Counted from the first letter of the stretch, positions 39,833 to 50,113 are shown. The stretch is 64,000 nt of DNA from Puniceibacterium sp. IMCC21224 (GCF_001038505.1 NZ_LDPY01000001.1:2294001-2358000), one strand, 5' to 3'. Program-made: numbers and translations. Notes: generated by a model from the sequence alone, not told the origin.

Positions 39833-40605
39833 AGCGCCGCCGCAAGGTAGATTCCCAGTTCGCCCAATTGCTGCGTTCCGCCGAGGCAATCGCCGGTATA
39901 CCCGCCCAGCTTGCGCACAAATATCCAACGAAACGCCTGCGCCAACAGCACACAAAGCACCGCCGCCAACAGCGCCAGCCCCGGACCCGCCACCATAACA
40001 AGCCCCAACAACACCATCAAAGCCGTAGCCAGCGCCACCCGGTAGCCGTCCGGTGTCACCGTGGGCGCCACAAACTTGGCCCCCCGGTCGCGGGCATACG
40101 GCGTGGTCGCGATGACATGCACTGCCGCCATCCGCCCCAGGGCATGCCCCGCCACCAACACCCAACCCGCCGTTGCCCCCTCAAGAGAGGCCAGCAGCGC
40201 CACTTTGAGTGCCAGCGTCACCCCAAGCGTCACCGCGCCATAAGTCCCGATCCGGCTGTCACGCATGATTTCAAGCGACCGCTCGCGCGTCAGCCCGCCG
40301 CCCAGCCCGTCGGCGGCGTCTGCCAGGCCGTCCTCGTGAAAGGCGCCGGTCAGCAACAAAGTCGTCGCGACGGACAGCAGCACCGCCGCCGCAGGTGACA
40401 GCGCTAGTGACGCCCCCCACAGTACCAGCCCACCGATGCCGCCAACCAGCACCCCGACCAGCGGATAATACTTGGTCGCGCGGATCAGCAGATCGTCCGA
40501 GAACGGCACATCGCGCGGCACCGGAATCCGGGTCAGAAATTGTACCGCCAGCAGCCACAGCCCCCATTCAACGGCAAGCCGCGCCTGGAAATCGCTGCGG
40601 GTCAT
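39823..40605 (-). CDS. cobS: Cobalamin synthase (adenosylcobinamide-GDP ribazoletransferase)
   Basis: A 260-residue integral membrane enzyme that joins adenosylcobinamide-GDP with alpha-ribazole (phosphate). The catalytic acidic stretch FHEDGLADAADGLGGG and RSLEIMRDSRIGTYG are diagnostic; about seven hydrophobic segments follow. It overlaps cobT upstream (4 bases) and cobC downstream (10 bases), a compact lower-ligand operon cobT-cobS-cobC. Confidence 0.93.
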   Translation of the reverse strand: MTRSDFQARLAVEWGLWLLAVQFLTRIPVPRDVPFSDDLLIRATKYYPLVGVLVGGIGGLVLWGASLALSPAAAVLLSVATTLLLTGAFHEDGLADAADGLGGGLTRERSLEIMRDSRIGTYGAVTLGVTLALKVALLASLEGATAGWVLVAGHALGRMAAVHVIATTPYARDRGAKFVAPTVTPDGYRVALATALMVLLGLVMVAGPGLALLAAVLCVLLAQAFRWIFVRKLGGYTGDCLGGTQQLGELGIYLAAALWL

Positions 40606-41618
40606 GCCGGCCCCGAAACACCAGCCTGCTCAAAGCTGGCCATATCATTCAACATCATCACCGCGGCGCGCAGCAATGGCCAGGCCAATGCCGCCCCGGT
40701 CCCCTCACCCAATCGCATATCGAGCGCCAAAAGCGGCTCTGCTTCAAGCGACCGCAACAAAAGCGCATGCCCCGGCTCGGCTGACCGATGGGCAAAGACC
40801 ATAGCGGCCCGCGCCGACGGCTCCAACCGGGATGCGACCAAGGCAGCGGCGCTGGCAATATAGCCGTCGACCAGCACCATACGTCCCGCCGCCGCCGCCC
40901 CCAGCATTGCCCCTGCCATCATCGCGATCTCGAACCCGCCGTATTCCGCCAGCGCGGTATCCGCCTCTAGCCGCGCCGCCGTGCGTTGTGCGGCATGGCC
41001 CAGAACCGTGCGTTTTTGATCCAGCCCGGCATCGGCCAACCCGGTGCCGCGCCCGACCAATCGGTCCAGTGCAATCCCGGTCAGCTTGTGGACCAGCAGC
41101 GCCGCAGACGAGGTGTTGCCAATCCCCATCTCGCCAAAGGCCATCGCCTCGTACCGTCCGTCAGCCCCCAGCCCACGACCGATGGCCAGGGCCTGATCGC
41201 GCTGAGGCCGTGTCATCGCCGGACCCTCGGCAAAATTTGCGGTGCCCTCAGCCACCGCATGGTCCTGCACTTGGGGCATACCGAACGGCCCCCCCAGAAC
41301 CCCGGCATTCACCACCCGCAGGTCGATGCCACCGGCGCGGGCAAAGACATTCGCCGCCGCACCGCCCCCGGCAAAGTTCAGCACCATTTGCCGCGTCACC
41401 TCGGGTGGATAGGCCGACACGCCCGCCGCCGCGATTCCGTGGTCGGCGGCAAAAAGCGTCAGCGCGCAGCGCTCCATCACCGGATCGAGCCGCCTCTGCA
41501 GTCGCGCCACTTGCGCCGCCAGCACCTCGATCCGGCCAAGTGCGCCCCGAGGTTTGGTTTTTGTGTCAATCTTATGCGCAAGCGCGGGCTCAAAGGCGGT
41601 CATGGTATCCTGTGTCAT
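40602..41618 (-). CDS. cobT: Nicotinate-nucleotide:dimethylbenzimidazole phosphoribosyltransferase
   Basis: A 338-residue enzyme that makes alpha-ribazole phosphate from NaMN and a benzimidazole. The catalytic glutamate is in RLGEGTGAALAWPLL near the C terminus; FAADHGIAAAGVSAYP and GEMGIGNTSSAAL are the substrate loops. It is the first gene of cobT-cobS-cobC. Only 111 bases separate it from divergent alr, too little for a complete cobalamin riboswitch, and none was recognised. Confidence 0.94.
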   Translation of the reverse strand: MTQDTMTAFEPALAHKIDTKTKPRGALGRIEVLAAQVARLQRRLDPVMERCALTLFAADHGIAAAGVSAYPPEVTRQMVLNFAGGGAAANVFARAGGIDLRVVNAGVLGGPFGMPQVQDHAVAEGTANFAEGPAMTRPQRDQALAIGRGLGADGRYEAMAFGEMGIGNTSSAALLVHKLTGIALDRLVGRGTGLADAGLDQKRTVLGHAAQRTAARLEADTALAEYGGFEIAMMAGAMLGAAAAGRMVLVDGYIASAAALVASRLEPSARAAMVFAHRSAEPGHALLLRSLEAEPLLALDMRLGEGTGAALAWPLLRAAVMMLNDMASFEQAGVSGPA

Positions 41619-41729
41619 GCAGATGATCTAACGCCGCCCGCGGCGCCGCTCAAGCGCAATGCCCCGCCGGGGTACGCACTGCTCGCGTTTTTGTCTTGAC
41701 CCTGCGCGCCGTCATGCCAAACAACCGCC

Positions 41730-42767
41730 ATGGCACAATCTGTTCTGACTATCGACCTCGACGCGCTGCGCAGCAACTGGCGCAGTCTGGCCCAACGCTC
41801 CGGCGCTGAGACCGGCGCCGTGGTGAAATCCGATGCCTATGGGCTGGGGGCATCCCGCGTCGCCCACGCCCTGGCAGCAGAAGGTGTTCGCCGGTTTTTT
41901 GTCGCCCTCACCGAAGAGGGTGCCGCCCTGCGCAAGATCGTGGGACCGGGGCCGGAAATCTTTGTTCTGTCGGGGCATATGATCGGTGACACCGATTTGA
42001 TCCGGGGGGCCGATCTGACCCCGACGATCAATTCGATCGACCAAATGCTGCGACATGTCGAGGGCTTGCCCGGCCATGCCTTTGGCCTGCAATTGGACAC
42101 AGGGATGAATCGTCTGGGCATGGAACCCGCCGAATGGTCCGCCCTGCGCGACATCGCTGTGGCACAGCGCCCCACCCTGGTAATGAGCCATCTGGCCTGC
42201 GCCGACGAGCCGGGCCACGAGATGAATGCCTATCAGCTCGAAGTGTTCCGGGTGATGACCGAAGGCATTGACGCGCCGCTGTCGCTGGCGGCCACGGGGG
42301 GCATTCTGCTGGGGTCAGACTATCATTTCGACGTGACCCGGCCCGGCATCGGGCTGTATGGCGGGCTTCCATTTGTCGATGCCCTGCCGGTCGTCACGCT
42401 GGAGATCCCCGTAATTCAGACCCGTGACGTTGAACCCGGCGAATCTGTCGGCTACGGCAATACCTGGTTTGCCGAAATGCCTACCCGCGTCGCCACCATC
42501 GCAGCGGGCTATGCCGATGGCATTCTTCGCGCGATGGGTCCTGCTGCACATGTTTACGCCGATGGCAATCGGTGCAAGGTTCTGGGCCGGATCTCAATGG
42601 ATCTGATCGCGGTTGATGTGACCGATCTGGACGCAGACCCCCAAAGCGTTGAACTGCTCGGTCGTCATCAGTTGGTGGACACCTTGGCCGATGCCGCAGG
42701 CACCATCGGCTATGAAATCCTGACATCGCTCGGCGCGCGGTACCAACGGCGCTATATCGGGTCATGA
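41730..42767 (+). CDS. alr: Alanine racemase
   Basis: A 345-residue PLP enzyme that makes D-alanine for peptidoglycan. The PLP lysine is Lys33 in [11 protein letters not shown] and the second catalytic base is the Tyr in [11 protein letters not shown]. The C-terminal beta domain ends [12 protein letters not shown]. It starts a chain of genes with 4-base ATGA overlaps: alr, mlaE, mlaF and a small membrane gene. Confidence 0.94.
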   Translation: MAQSVLTIDLDALRSNWRSLAQRSGAETGAVVKSDAYGLGASRVAHALAAEGVRRFFVALTEEGAALRKIVGPGPEIFVLSGHMIGDTDLIRGADLTPTINSIDQMLRHVEGLPGHAFGLQLDTGMNRLGMEPAEWSALRDIAVAQRPTLVMSHLACADEPGHEMNAYQLEVFRVMTEGIDAPLSLAATGGILLGSDYHFDVTRPGIGLYGGLPFVDALPVVTLEIPVIQTRDVEPGESVGYGNTWFAEMPTRVATIAAGYADGILRAMGPAAHVYADGNRCKVLGRISMDLIAVDVTDLDADPQSVELLGRHQLVDTLADAAGTIGYEILTSLGARYQRRYIGS

Positions 42768-43546
42768 TTCTAACCGCGCCCCTTGCGGCGCTGGGGCGTG
42801 GTGTTCTGGGTGCATTGGCCGCTTTGGGGCGGTTCACCCTGTTTCTGCTGGCCACGCTGCGCCACATCGTGACCCCGCCATTTTACGGGCGCGAATTTGC
42901 CCATGCATTGCTGCATGTCGGCTGGCTGTCGCTGCCGGTTGTCGGCTTGACCGCGCTGTTTACCGGCGGGGCGCTGGCGTTGCAGATCTACGCAGGCGGC
43001 GCGCGTTTCAACGCCGAGGCCGTGGTCCCACAGATCGTCGCCATCGGCATGGTCCGCGAATTGGGCCCCGTCCTTGTAGGGCTGATGATTGCGGCGCGCG
43101 TCACGTCATCCATCGCAGCTGAGATTGCCACCATGAAAGTAACCGAGCAGATCGACGCGCTGGTTACGCTGTCGACCAACCCGATGAAATATCTGACCGC
43201 GCCACGTGTGCTGGCTGGCGTGCTTGTGGTGCCGTTTTTGGTGGCTGTGGGCGACACAATCGGCATTTTCGGCGGCTACGTCGTTGCCACAGGAACCCTT
43301 GGGTTCAACGCTGCCGGCTATCTGAAGAACACTGCCAACTTTCTTGAAATGCTTGATATTATTTCCTCGCTGACCAAGGGCGCCGCGTTCGGTTTCATCG
43401 CCACGCTGATGGGCTGCTATTTCGGCATGGGATCGGGGCGCGGTGCGCAGGGCGTCGGCCGCGCCACCAAAGGGTCGGTCGAGGCGGCAGCGGTGCTGAT
43501 CCTTGCGGCGAACTTTGTCCTGACGGGGGTATTCTTTTCGCTATGA
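42764..43546 (+). CDS. mlaE: MlaE-type lipid ABC transporter permease
   Basis: A 260-residue inner-membrane permease of the MlaE family, part of ABC systems that move phospholipids between inner and outer membranes. Conserved segments include [36 protein letters not shown] and [16 protein letters not shown], which are diagnostic. It overlaps alr and mlaF by 4 bases each. No MCE-domain (MlaD) gene accompanies it in this operon. Confidence 0.92.
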   Translation: MILTAPLAALGRGVLGALAALGRFTLFLLATLRHIVTPPFYGREFAHALLHVGWLSLPVVGLTALFTGGALALQIYAGGARFNAEAVVPQIVAIGMVRELGPVLVGLMIAARVTSSIAAEIATMKVTEQIDALVTLSTNPMKYLTAPRVLAGVLVVPFLVAVGDTIGIFGGYVVATGTLGFNAAGYLKNTANFLEMLDIISSLTKGAAFGFIATLMGCYFGMGSGRGAQGVGRATKGSVEAAAVLILAANFVLTGVFFSL

Positions 43547-44289
43547 TTCTTCTGTCGGGCGTTCATAAATCTTTTGAAACCAACGCGGTATTGCGCGGAG
43601 TTGATCTTGATATCCCCAGCGGCACGTCAATGGTGGTGATTGGCGGATCAGGTACCGGCAAGTCCGTTCTGATCAAATGCATCCTCGGATTGGTTCGGCA
43701 TGACGCCGGAATCATCGCGGTAGATGGTCAGGACGTTCGTCACGGAGCACGCGACGATTTTCTCGCGCGGTTTGGCATGCTGTTTCAGGGCGCTGCGCTG
43801 TTTGACTCGCTGCCGGTCTGGCAGAACGTCGCCTTTCGCCTGCTGCGCGGGCGTCTGAAACGCCCCGCGAATGAAGCGCGAGAAATTGCCATCGAAAAGC
43901 TGCGCCGCGTCGGGCTAAGCCCGGATGTTGCAGACCGCCTGCCTGCGGAACTGTCTGGCGGCATGCAAAAGCGCGTGGGGCTGGCCCGCGCCATTGCCGC
44001 AGAACCCGAGATCATCTTTTTCGACGAACCGACAACCGGGCTCGATCCGATTATGGCCGGGGTGATCAACGATCTCATCCGCGAGATCGTGGTCGAAATG
44101 GGTGTGACAGCGATGACCATCACCCACGATATGACCTCGGTCCGGGCGATCGCCGACACCGTGGCCATGCTGCACGACGGAATTATCCAGTGGACCGGCC
44201 CCGTGACGGCGATGGACACCTCGGATGATCCGCATCTGGATCAGTTCATCCACGGCCGCGCCACCGGCCCGATCAAGGCGCTGAGATGA
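43543..44289 (+). CDS. mlaF: MlaF-type ABC transporter ATP-binding protein
   Basis: A 248-residue ABC ATPase. Walker A is GGSGTGKSVLIK, the signature is LSGGMQKRVGLARAIA, Walker B is IIFFDEPTTGLDP, and the H-loop is in ITHDMTS. The GxGTGKS form and the C-terminal region match MlaF. It powers the MlaE permease encoded just upstream. Confidence 0.92.
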   Translation: MILLSGVHKSFETNAVLRGVDLDIPSGTSMVVIGGSGTGKSVLIKCILGLVRHDAGIIAVDGQDVRHGARDDFLARFGMLFQGAALFDSLPVWQNVAFRLLRGRLKRPANEAREIAIEKLRRVGLSPDVADRLPAELSGGMQKRVGLARAIAAEPEIIFFDEPTTGLDPIMAGVINDLIREIVVEMGVTAMTITHDMTSVRAIADTVAMLHDGIIQWTGPVTAMDTSDDPHLDQFIHGRATGPIKALR

Positions 44290-44675
44290 CCAATTTCTTT
44301 GAGCCGAACTATACTGTGCTCACGTTTCTTGTGGTAAAGAAATTTGTGTATCTTGAGTTGCTTGTGCTGATTTGCATGGTGCGTGGCTACGCCGCAACCG
44401 GCCTGTCGCGTGCGATCGCGCTGCTTGTCGGACTGGCCGCTGCGGGGTTTGTGCTGATCACCTTTGCCCCGGCGCTGACCCTGTCGGCTGAGGCTTGGTA
44501 CCCGCCGCTGGCCCGTGTTCTGGCACATGGTCAGGGCATGACGGTTCTGCTCAGCCTGTCTGCCGCCTTTGGCCTGACCGGTTGGCTTGCGGGATGGCGG
44601 CTCTGGCTGCTGGATTGGATTCACGCGGCGATGCTGATAGGGTTGTTGGGCCTTTGGGCTGCCACGCTTTTCTAG
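44286..44675 (+). CDS. Small membrane protein in the mla operon
   Basis: A 129-residue protein with four hydrophobic segments (about residues 15-35, 40-62, 80-98 and 105-127) and very short loops. I do not recognise the family. The 4-base overlap with mlaF implies coupled expression, so a role with the lipid transporter is possible. Confidence 0.65.
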   Translation: MTNFFEPNYTVLTFLVVKKFVYLELLVLICMVRGYAATGLSRAIALLVGLAAAGFVLITFAPALTLSAEAWYPPLARVLAHGQGMTVLLSLSAAFGLTGWLAGWRLWLLDWIHAAMLIGLLGLWAATLF

Positions 44676-44769
44676 GCGCTGCGGCTTGTGACAACCGCGA
44701 GAGCACCTATTTCCAGCCTCAGGGTCCAGAGTCACGCGCCGCCACGGATCAATCAGAAACGAGGATCCC

Positions 44770-45240
44770 ATGCGCTGGCTGAACCTGTCCCTGCTGATCC
44801 TCTATCCAATTGCCTGGGGGGCGCCGCTGATGCGCGCGGGCCTGTTGCCGCTGTTTGGTCTGTCCGAGATTTCAGTATATTCCGGGCTTCAGGCGCTCTG
44901 GGCCAAAGACATCGCGCTGGCGCTGGTGGTCACGGTCTTTGCGCTGTTTGCGCCGTATCTCAAAACCATCGGCCTGGCGCTGGTGCAATTTGGCATGCTG
45001 GCGCCACGCGCCCTGCCCGCGCTGACGATTCTGGGCAAGCTGGCGATGGCGGATGTATTCATGATCGCCGTCTACATCACGCTGGCCAAGGGAATCGGCG
45101 TCGGCCGGATCGAGACCGCCTGGGGACTCTATCTTTTCACTGGTTGCATCGTCGCATCGTTGCTGATCAGCCTCGCCACGCGGGCAAAACCAAAAATTGT
45201 CGCGCCTGAGGAAACAAAGAGTAACGTAAGACAAAATTAG
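44770..45240 (+). CDS. PqiA-like membrane protein
   Basis: A 156-residue protein with about four membrane helices. The middle resembles a single PqiA (paraquat-inducible A) domain: SVYSGLQALWAKDIALALVV, then LFAPYLKTIGLALVQFG, then GKLAMADVFMIAVYI. PqiA proteins work with MCE proteins in lipid transport, which fits the mlaE-mlaF genes upstream. It lacks the zinc-ribbon cysteines and second repeat of full PqiA. GAGGATCCC precedes the ATG. Confidence 0.6.
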   Translation: MRWLNLSLLILYPIAWGAPLMRAGLLPLFGLSEISVYSGLQALWAKDIALALVVTVFALFAPYLKTIGLALVQFGMLAPRALPALTILGKLAMADVFMIAVYITLAKGIGVGRIETAWGLYLFTGCIVASLLISLATRAKPKIVAPEETKSNVRQN

Positions 45241-45355
45241 TCACACCTGCCGTCAGACAAGAAAAAACCGTGATTTTTCAGTAGGTGATTCGCCGAACAT
45301 CGGCGTAAACTCGCTCAGTTAAGTTCGGTTAATTTGTGTACTGGGGGAGTGATAG

Positions 45356-46198
45356 ATGTTTCAGACAGCGCGGTCTGCCTTTGTGGTGATCCAGTTTCTG
45401 ATGCAGCGCCTCGCGGTGCTCACGCTGGTCGTCGCCGCACTCGGAATTCTGGGCTACAGCATCGCCTGTGCGCTGGGTTTTGCGCCGTGGCTCAGCATGT
45501 CGCTGCAATTTGAAAGTTACATTTTGCCAAATGCCGGTGTCGCTGTGCAGGTGGGATTATGTGCGCTGGCGCTGGGATTGTGCTTTTTCCTGCCCAGCAA
45601 CGCGCGGATCATGGCATTGGAAAACTCGCATCGTCAGTTTCAAATCGGCATGAAGGATGTGGCGCGAGCCTACGCCGTGGCGCATCATGCCGACCGCGAA
45701 GGGATTTTTACCCTGTCGTCGGAATTCGATTCGATCCGCGAACGCATCGCTTTTCTGCGTGATCACCCCGATCTATCCGAGCTGGAGCCTTCGGTTCTGG
45801 AAGTTGCGTCACAGATGAGCCATCTGAGCCGCGAACTGGCGCAGGTCTATTCTGACCGCAACCTGGCTCGTGCGCGGGATTTCCTGATCCAGCGCCAACA
45901 GGAGATCGAGGATTTCAACAAGCGCCTGACCCATGCCAAGGCGGTCGCAACCGAAATGCGGCAATGGCTGACGCGGGTCGAAATGGACGAAGCCATCGCC
46001 GAAAGCCAGTTGGCGCGGTTGTGTGATGAATTGACCGATATCCTGCCGGAACTGGCCGACGTAGCTGACGTGGCCGAAGCCCCTGCATCGGTGACATTTT
46101 CGAGACCAGTCGTCGTGGAATCCTCTGAGGATGAAGATAACTTGAATCAGGATGACAGCCGTATCGTCGCCCTGCTGGCCCGGCGCGCCGCCGAATAG
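45356..46198 (+). CDS. Membrane protein with coiled-coil domain
   Basis: A 280-residue protein with two N-terminal transmembrane helices (about residues 15-42 and 60-80) and a long helical, charged cytoplasmic region (residues ~85-235) likely to form coiled coil, ending in an acidic tail (VESSEDEDNLNQDDSR). I have seen relatives labelled DNA repair protein, probably only because of the radA neighbour; no repair motif is visible. radA begins 67 bases downstream. Confidence 0.55.
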   Translation: MFQTARSAFVVIQFLMQRLAVLTLVVAALGILGYSIACALGFAPWLSMSLQFESYILPNAGVAVQVGLCALALGLCFFLPSNARIMALENSHRQFQIGMKDVARAYAVAHHADREGIFTLSSEFDSIRERIAFLRDHPDLSELEPSVLEVASQMSHLSRELAQVYSDRNLARARDFLIQRQQEIEDFNKRLTHAKAVATEMRQWLTRVEMDEAIAESQLARLCDELTDILPELADVADVAEAPASVTFSRPVVVESSEDEDNLNQDDSRIVALLARRAAE

Positions 46199-46265
46199 CC
46201 CTTCTGCCGACTTCGACCCCAGCGCGCCCCTTGCGGGACACGACGGGTTGCGCCACAAGCGGCCC

Positions 46266-47633
46266 ATGGCCAAAGCTTCTGCCTCATTTGTCTGCGCCAC
46301 CTGCGGCAACGCCACAACCAAATGGTCGGGGCGCTGTGAGGCCTGCGGCGCGTGGAACACTATCAGCGAAGAGGCGCCGCTATCAGTCGGCCCGGCGAAA
46401 AAGACCCTTGGCGGGATGCGCGGGCGCCCTGTGCCACTGACCGCCCTGTCGAGTACAGAGGCCGCGCCACCTCGCACCGCAAGCGGTCTGTCAGAACTCG
46501 ACCGCGTGCTGGGTGGCGGGCTTGTGCCATCCTCGGCGATCCTGGTGGGCGGTGATCCGGGGATTGGCAAATCGACATTGCTGCTTCAGGCGGCGGCAAG
46601 TTTTGCCAATGCGGGCCTGGGCGTGATCTATGCCAGCGGCGAAGAGGCCAGCGCGCAGGTGCGGATGCGGGCGCAGCGCCTTGGGCTGGCGGATGCGCCG
46701 GTGCGGTTGGCTGCAGAAACCAACCTGCGCAATATTCTGACAACTCTTGAACAAGAACGCCCGCAACTGGCGATCATCGATTCGATCCAGACCATGTGGG
46801 CCGACAATGTCGACAGCGCACCCGGCTCAGTCTCTCAGGTCCGGGCGGCGGCACATGAGCTGACGACCTTTGCCAAGCGCAGCAACATGTCCGTGATCCT
46901 GGTTGGACACGTCACCAAGGACGGCCAGATCGCTGGCCCCCGCGTGATCGAACACATGGTCGACACCGTGCTGTATTTTGAGGGCGAGCGCGGCCACCAG
47001 TTCCGCATCCTGCGCGCGGTCAAAAACCGCTTTGGTCCGGCGGATGAGATCGGCGTGTTTGAGATGACCGGCACCGGCCTTGCCGAAGTCACCAACCCGT
47101 CGGCGTTGTTTCTGTCCGAGCGTGGCAAACCCAGCCCCGGATCGGTGGTCTTTGCCGGGATTGAGGGCACGCGCCCCGTGCTGTGCGAACTGCAGGCACT
47201 GGTCGCGCCGTCCCCTCATTCGCAGCCGCGCCGCGCGGTTGTGGGCTGGGATGGAAGCAGATTGGCCATGATTCTTGCCGTGCTTGAGGCCCGCTGCGGT
47301 ATCCCGTTTGCCGGGCTTGATGTTTATCTAAACGTGGCCGGCGGTATGAAAATCTCGGAACCGGCGGCGGATCTGGCTGTGGCGGCGGCGCTACTTTCAG
47401 CGCGCGAAGATGTGTCACTCCCCCCCGAGACTGTGGTTTTTGGCGAAATAAGCCTATCAGGGGCGTTAAGACCGGTCAGTCAGACCGAAAACAGGTTGAA
47501 AGAAGCGCAGAAACTTGGTTTCACCAGCGCCATCGCCCCTGCGGGTGGCAAGGCCGGAAATGCGAGCGGACTGACCCTCACCCAAATGGGGGATCTGACC
47601 GCGTTTGTGGGTGATGTGTTTGGCGCTGGTTGA
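46266..47633 (+). CDS. radA: DNA repair protein RadA
   Basis: A 455-residue RecA-like branch-migration ATPase. The N-terminal zinc finger uses Cys10, Cys13, Cys24 and Cys27. The ATPase core has Walker A GGDPGIGKST, Walker B LAIIDSIQT and the RadA-specific KNRFG motif. A Lon-protease-like domain ends the protein (LDVYLNVAGGMKISEPAADL). The ATG at 46266 gives the standard N terminus. Confidence 0.95.
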   Translation: MAKASASFVCATCGNATTKWSGRCEACGAWNTISEEAPLSVGPAKKTLGGMRGRPVPLTALSSTEAAPPRTASGLSELDRVLGGGLVPSSAILVGGDPGIGKSTLLLQAAASFANAGLGVIYASGEEASAQVRMRAQRLGLADAPVRLAAETNLRNILTTLEQERPQLAIIDSIQTMWADNVDSAPGSVSQVRAAAHELTTFAKRSNMSVILVGHVTKDGQIAGPRVIEHMVDTVLYFEGERGHQFRILRAVKNRFGPADEIGVFEMTGTGLAEVTNPSALFLSERGKPSPGSVVFAGIEGTRPVLCELQALVAPSPHSQPRRAVVGWDGSRLAMILAVLEARCGIPFAGLDVYLNVAGGMKISEPAADLAVAAALLSAREDVSLPPETVVFGEISLSGALRPVSQTENRLKEAQKLGFTSAIAPAGGKAGNASGLTLTQMGDLTAFVGDVFGAG

Positions 47634-47665
47634 GCGCCCGGAACAAAGACAGAGGCAAGGACCGG

Positions 47666-48238
47666 ATGGAAGGTTTTACCGTAGTGGATGGCGTGGTTGC
47701 CGTTGTGATCGTGCTTTCGGCGCTTCTGGCCTATTCTCGGGGTCTGGTGCGCGAGGCAATGGCGATTGCCGGTTGGATTGCCGCTGGTTTTCTGGCGTTC
47801 CTATTTGCGCCGCAAGTGCAGCCCCTGGTCAAGGAAATACCGGTGATCGGCAGCTTTCTGTCGGATTCCTGCGAACTTAGTATCATCGCTGCCTTTTCAG
47901 CCGTGTTTACCGTCGCATTGGTGGTGGCATCCCTGTTCACGCCGTTGTTTTCGTCGCTGGTCCAGCGCACGGCGCTCGGCGGGCTTGATCAGGCGTTGGG
48001 GTTTCTGTTCGGGGTCGCGCGCGGGGTGTTGTTGGTGGCCGTGGCGTTCTTTGTCTATGACACCGTGATCACGTCGCAAGACGTCGCGATGATCGACGAC
48101 AGCCGCTCGGCTGCAGTGTTCAGCCGCTTTACCGGCAAAATCGAAGAACAGAACCCCGAACAGGCGTTGGGCTGGATCACCACGCAATACGAACAACTCG
48201 TCGGCGTTTGCGAGGCCCCCGGCCCCAGCGACGCCTGA
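47666..48238 (+). CDS. cvpA: CvpA family membrane protein
   Basis: A 190-residue inner-membrane protein with four predicted helices and the N-terminal VDGVVAVVIVLSALLAYSRG followed by VREAM typical of CvpA (colicin V production). Its exact role is unknown; it is often found next to purF, as here. AAGGA five bases before the ATG decides the start; a TTG overlapping the radA stop by four bases is an alternative. Confidence 0.88.
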   Translation: MEGFTVVDGVVAVVIVLSALLAYSRGLVREAMAIAGWIAAGFLAFLFAPQVQPLVKEIPVIGSFLSDSCELSIIAAFSAVFTVALVVASLFTPLFSSLVQRTALGGLDQALGFLFGVARGVLLVAVAFFVYDTVITSQDVAMIDDSRSAAVFSRFTGKIEEQNPEQALGWITTQYEQLVGVCEAPGPSDA

Positions 48239-48508
48239 CCGGCGCACGGTTTGCTAAAAAACATCGCGGATCGGGCGAAATTGCACACGCCCCTCCGCCA
48301 AACCGGCTGTTCCGGCAAACCGCTTTGTATTCTTGAATAATCCGACAGCCTCCGAGGCGGCGAAGCGACCTCACCTTTGTCACACCTCAGGTAAATGTTG
48401 CGCTGCAGCACTTGTAGTGTGATCGTTCCGTGACACTTGTTGTCAGAGCCGTTAAGAGATGGCCAACCCCCAGAGCAACGGATTCGGAGTTACCCCTTGG
48501 ATCTCGAG

Positions 48509-49966
48509 ATGCCCCCGGCCCACCCCTTCGATGATGACAAACTTCATGAAGAATGTGGTATTTTCGGTGTTGTCGGCGTCACTGACGCGGCAAACTTTGT
48601 CGCCCTTGGCCTGCACGCCCTGCAACATCGCGGACAAGAGGCTGGCGGAATCGTCAGCCACGATAGCGAACATGGCTTCAATTCGGCGCGCCGCTTTGGC
48701 TATGTGCGGGACAACTTTACCTCACAATCGCTGATGCAGACCCTGCCGGGGCCAATTGCCATCGGCCATGTGCGCTATTCCACTGCCGGGTCCAAGGGTC
48801 CGACCCAGATCCGCGACGTTCAGCCGTTCTTTGGTGAATTTTCCATGGGTGGCGCTGCGATAGCTCACAACGGCAACATCACCAATGCCGATGCCCTGCG
48901 CCGCGAGTTGATTGATCGCGGATCAATCTTTCAGTCGTCATCTGACAGTGAATGTATCATTCACCTGATGGCCCGTTCACTACAACGCAACATCCCCGAA
49001 CGGATGGAAGATGCGCTGCGCCGTGTCGAAGGAGCGTTTTCGGTTGTCGCCATGACCCGCTCCAAGCTGATCGGCGTGCGCGATCCGCTGGGCGTACGCC
49101 CGCTGGTGCTGGGCAAGGTTGCCGATGGCTGGGTACTAAGTTCCGAGACTTGCGCGCTCGACATCATCGGCGCGGAATATGTCCGCGAGATCGAGCCGGG
49201 CGAGATGGTGGTGATCACCGCCGAACATGGCGTTGAATCGCTGCGCCCATTCCGACCGCAAAAGTCGCGGTTCTGTATCTTTGAGCATGTCTATTTCTCG
49301 CGCCCCGATTCGATCATCGGCAACCGCTCGGTCTATGAGACCCGCCGTCAGATCGGCGTGGAACTGGCCCGCGAAGCGCCCGTGGATGCAGATATGGTCT
49401 GCCCGGTGCCCGACAGCGGCACTCCTGCGGCGATCGGTTTTGCCCATGAATCCGGCATTCCCTACGGAATGGGGATCGTGCGGAATCAGTACATGGGCCG
49501 CACGTTCATTGAGCCGACCGAACAGATCCGCAACATGGGTGTGCGACTGAAGCTCAACGTCAATCGCGCCCTGATCAAGGGCAAACGGGTGATCTTGGTC
49601 GACGATTCGGTCGTCCGTGGCACCACGTCGCGCAAGATCAAAGAGATGATCCTTGATGCCGGTGCCGCCGAGGTTCATTTTCGTATCGCCTCTCCGCCCA
49701 CCGCATGGCCATGTTTCTACGGCGTCGATACGCCCCAGCGTGAAAAACTGCTGGCCGCGACCATGTCCGAGGACGAGATGCGAGATCACCTTAAGGTCGA
49801 CAGCCTGCGGTTCATATCCCTTAACGGACTGTACCGTGCGGTCGGTGAGGCCGAGGGCCGCAACCCTAAGCAGCCGCAATATTGTGACGCTTGTTTCTCT
49901 GGCGAATACCCGGTCGAGCCAGCGGATATGATCCAAAAGGGTTTCAAGCTGAAAGCGGCCGAGTAA
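48509..49966 (+). CDS. purF: Amidophosphoribosyltransferase
   Basis: A 485-residue enzyme for the first step of purine synthesis, PRPP plus glutamine to phosphoribosylamine. A 15-residue propeptide precedes the Ntn nucleophile Cys16 in EECGIFGVVG. The PRPP motif is VILVDDSVVRGTTSRKI. The ATG at 48509 yields MPPAHPFDDDKLHEE, as in relatives. The preceding 270 bases hold no gene; they should carry the promoter. Confidence 0.95.
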   Translation: MPPAHPFDDDKLHEECGIFGVVGVTDAANFVALGLHALQHRGQEAGGIVSHDSEHGFNSARRFGYVRDNFTSQSLMQTLPGPIAIGHVRYSTAGSKGPTQIRDVQPFFGEFSMGGAAIAHNGNITNADALRRELIDRGSIFQSSSDSECIIHLMARSLQRNIPERMEDALRRVEGAFSVVAMTRSKLIGVRDPLGVRPLVLGKVADGWVLSSETCALDIIGAEYVREIEPGEMVVITAEHGVESLRPFRPQKSRFCIFEHVYFSRPDSIIGNRSVYETRRQIGVELAREAPVDADMVCPVPDSGTPAAIGFAHESGIPYGMGIVRNQYMGRTFIEPTEQIRNMGVRLKLNVNRALIKGKRVILVDDSVVRGTTSRKIKEMILDAGAAEVHFRIASPPTAWPCFYGVDTPQREKLLAATMSEDEMRDHLKVDSLRFISLNGLYRAVGEAEGRNPKQPQYCDACFSGEYPVEPADMIQKGFKLKAAE

Positions 49967-50113
49967 GCCGCGTTGATGATGAAAATCCGGGCAAATACCC
50001 GGGCAAGCTGGCGCGGGCGCAGGCTGATCCGGGGTTTCGGACATCGTGGGCATCGCGGCGCTTGCAACTGACCCGCAAAAACGGCTTCGCTTTTCCGAAG
50101 CACAGAGAGATCC

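Noticed and set aside
41619..41729. Cobalamin riboswitch upstream of cobT
   Set aside because: Only 111 bases are available before divergent alr, and no B12-box-like sequence was seen.
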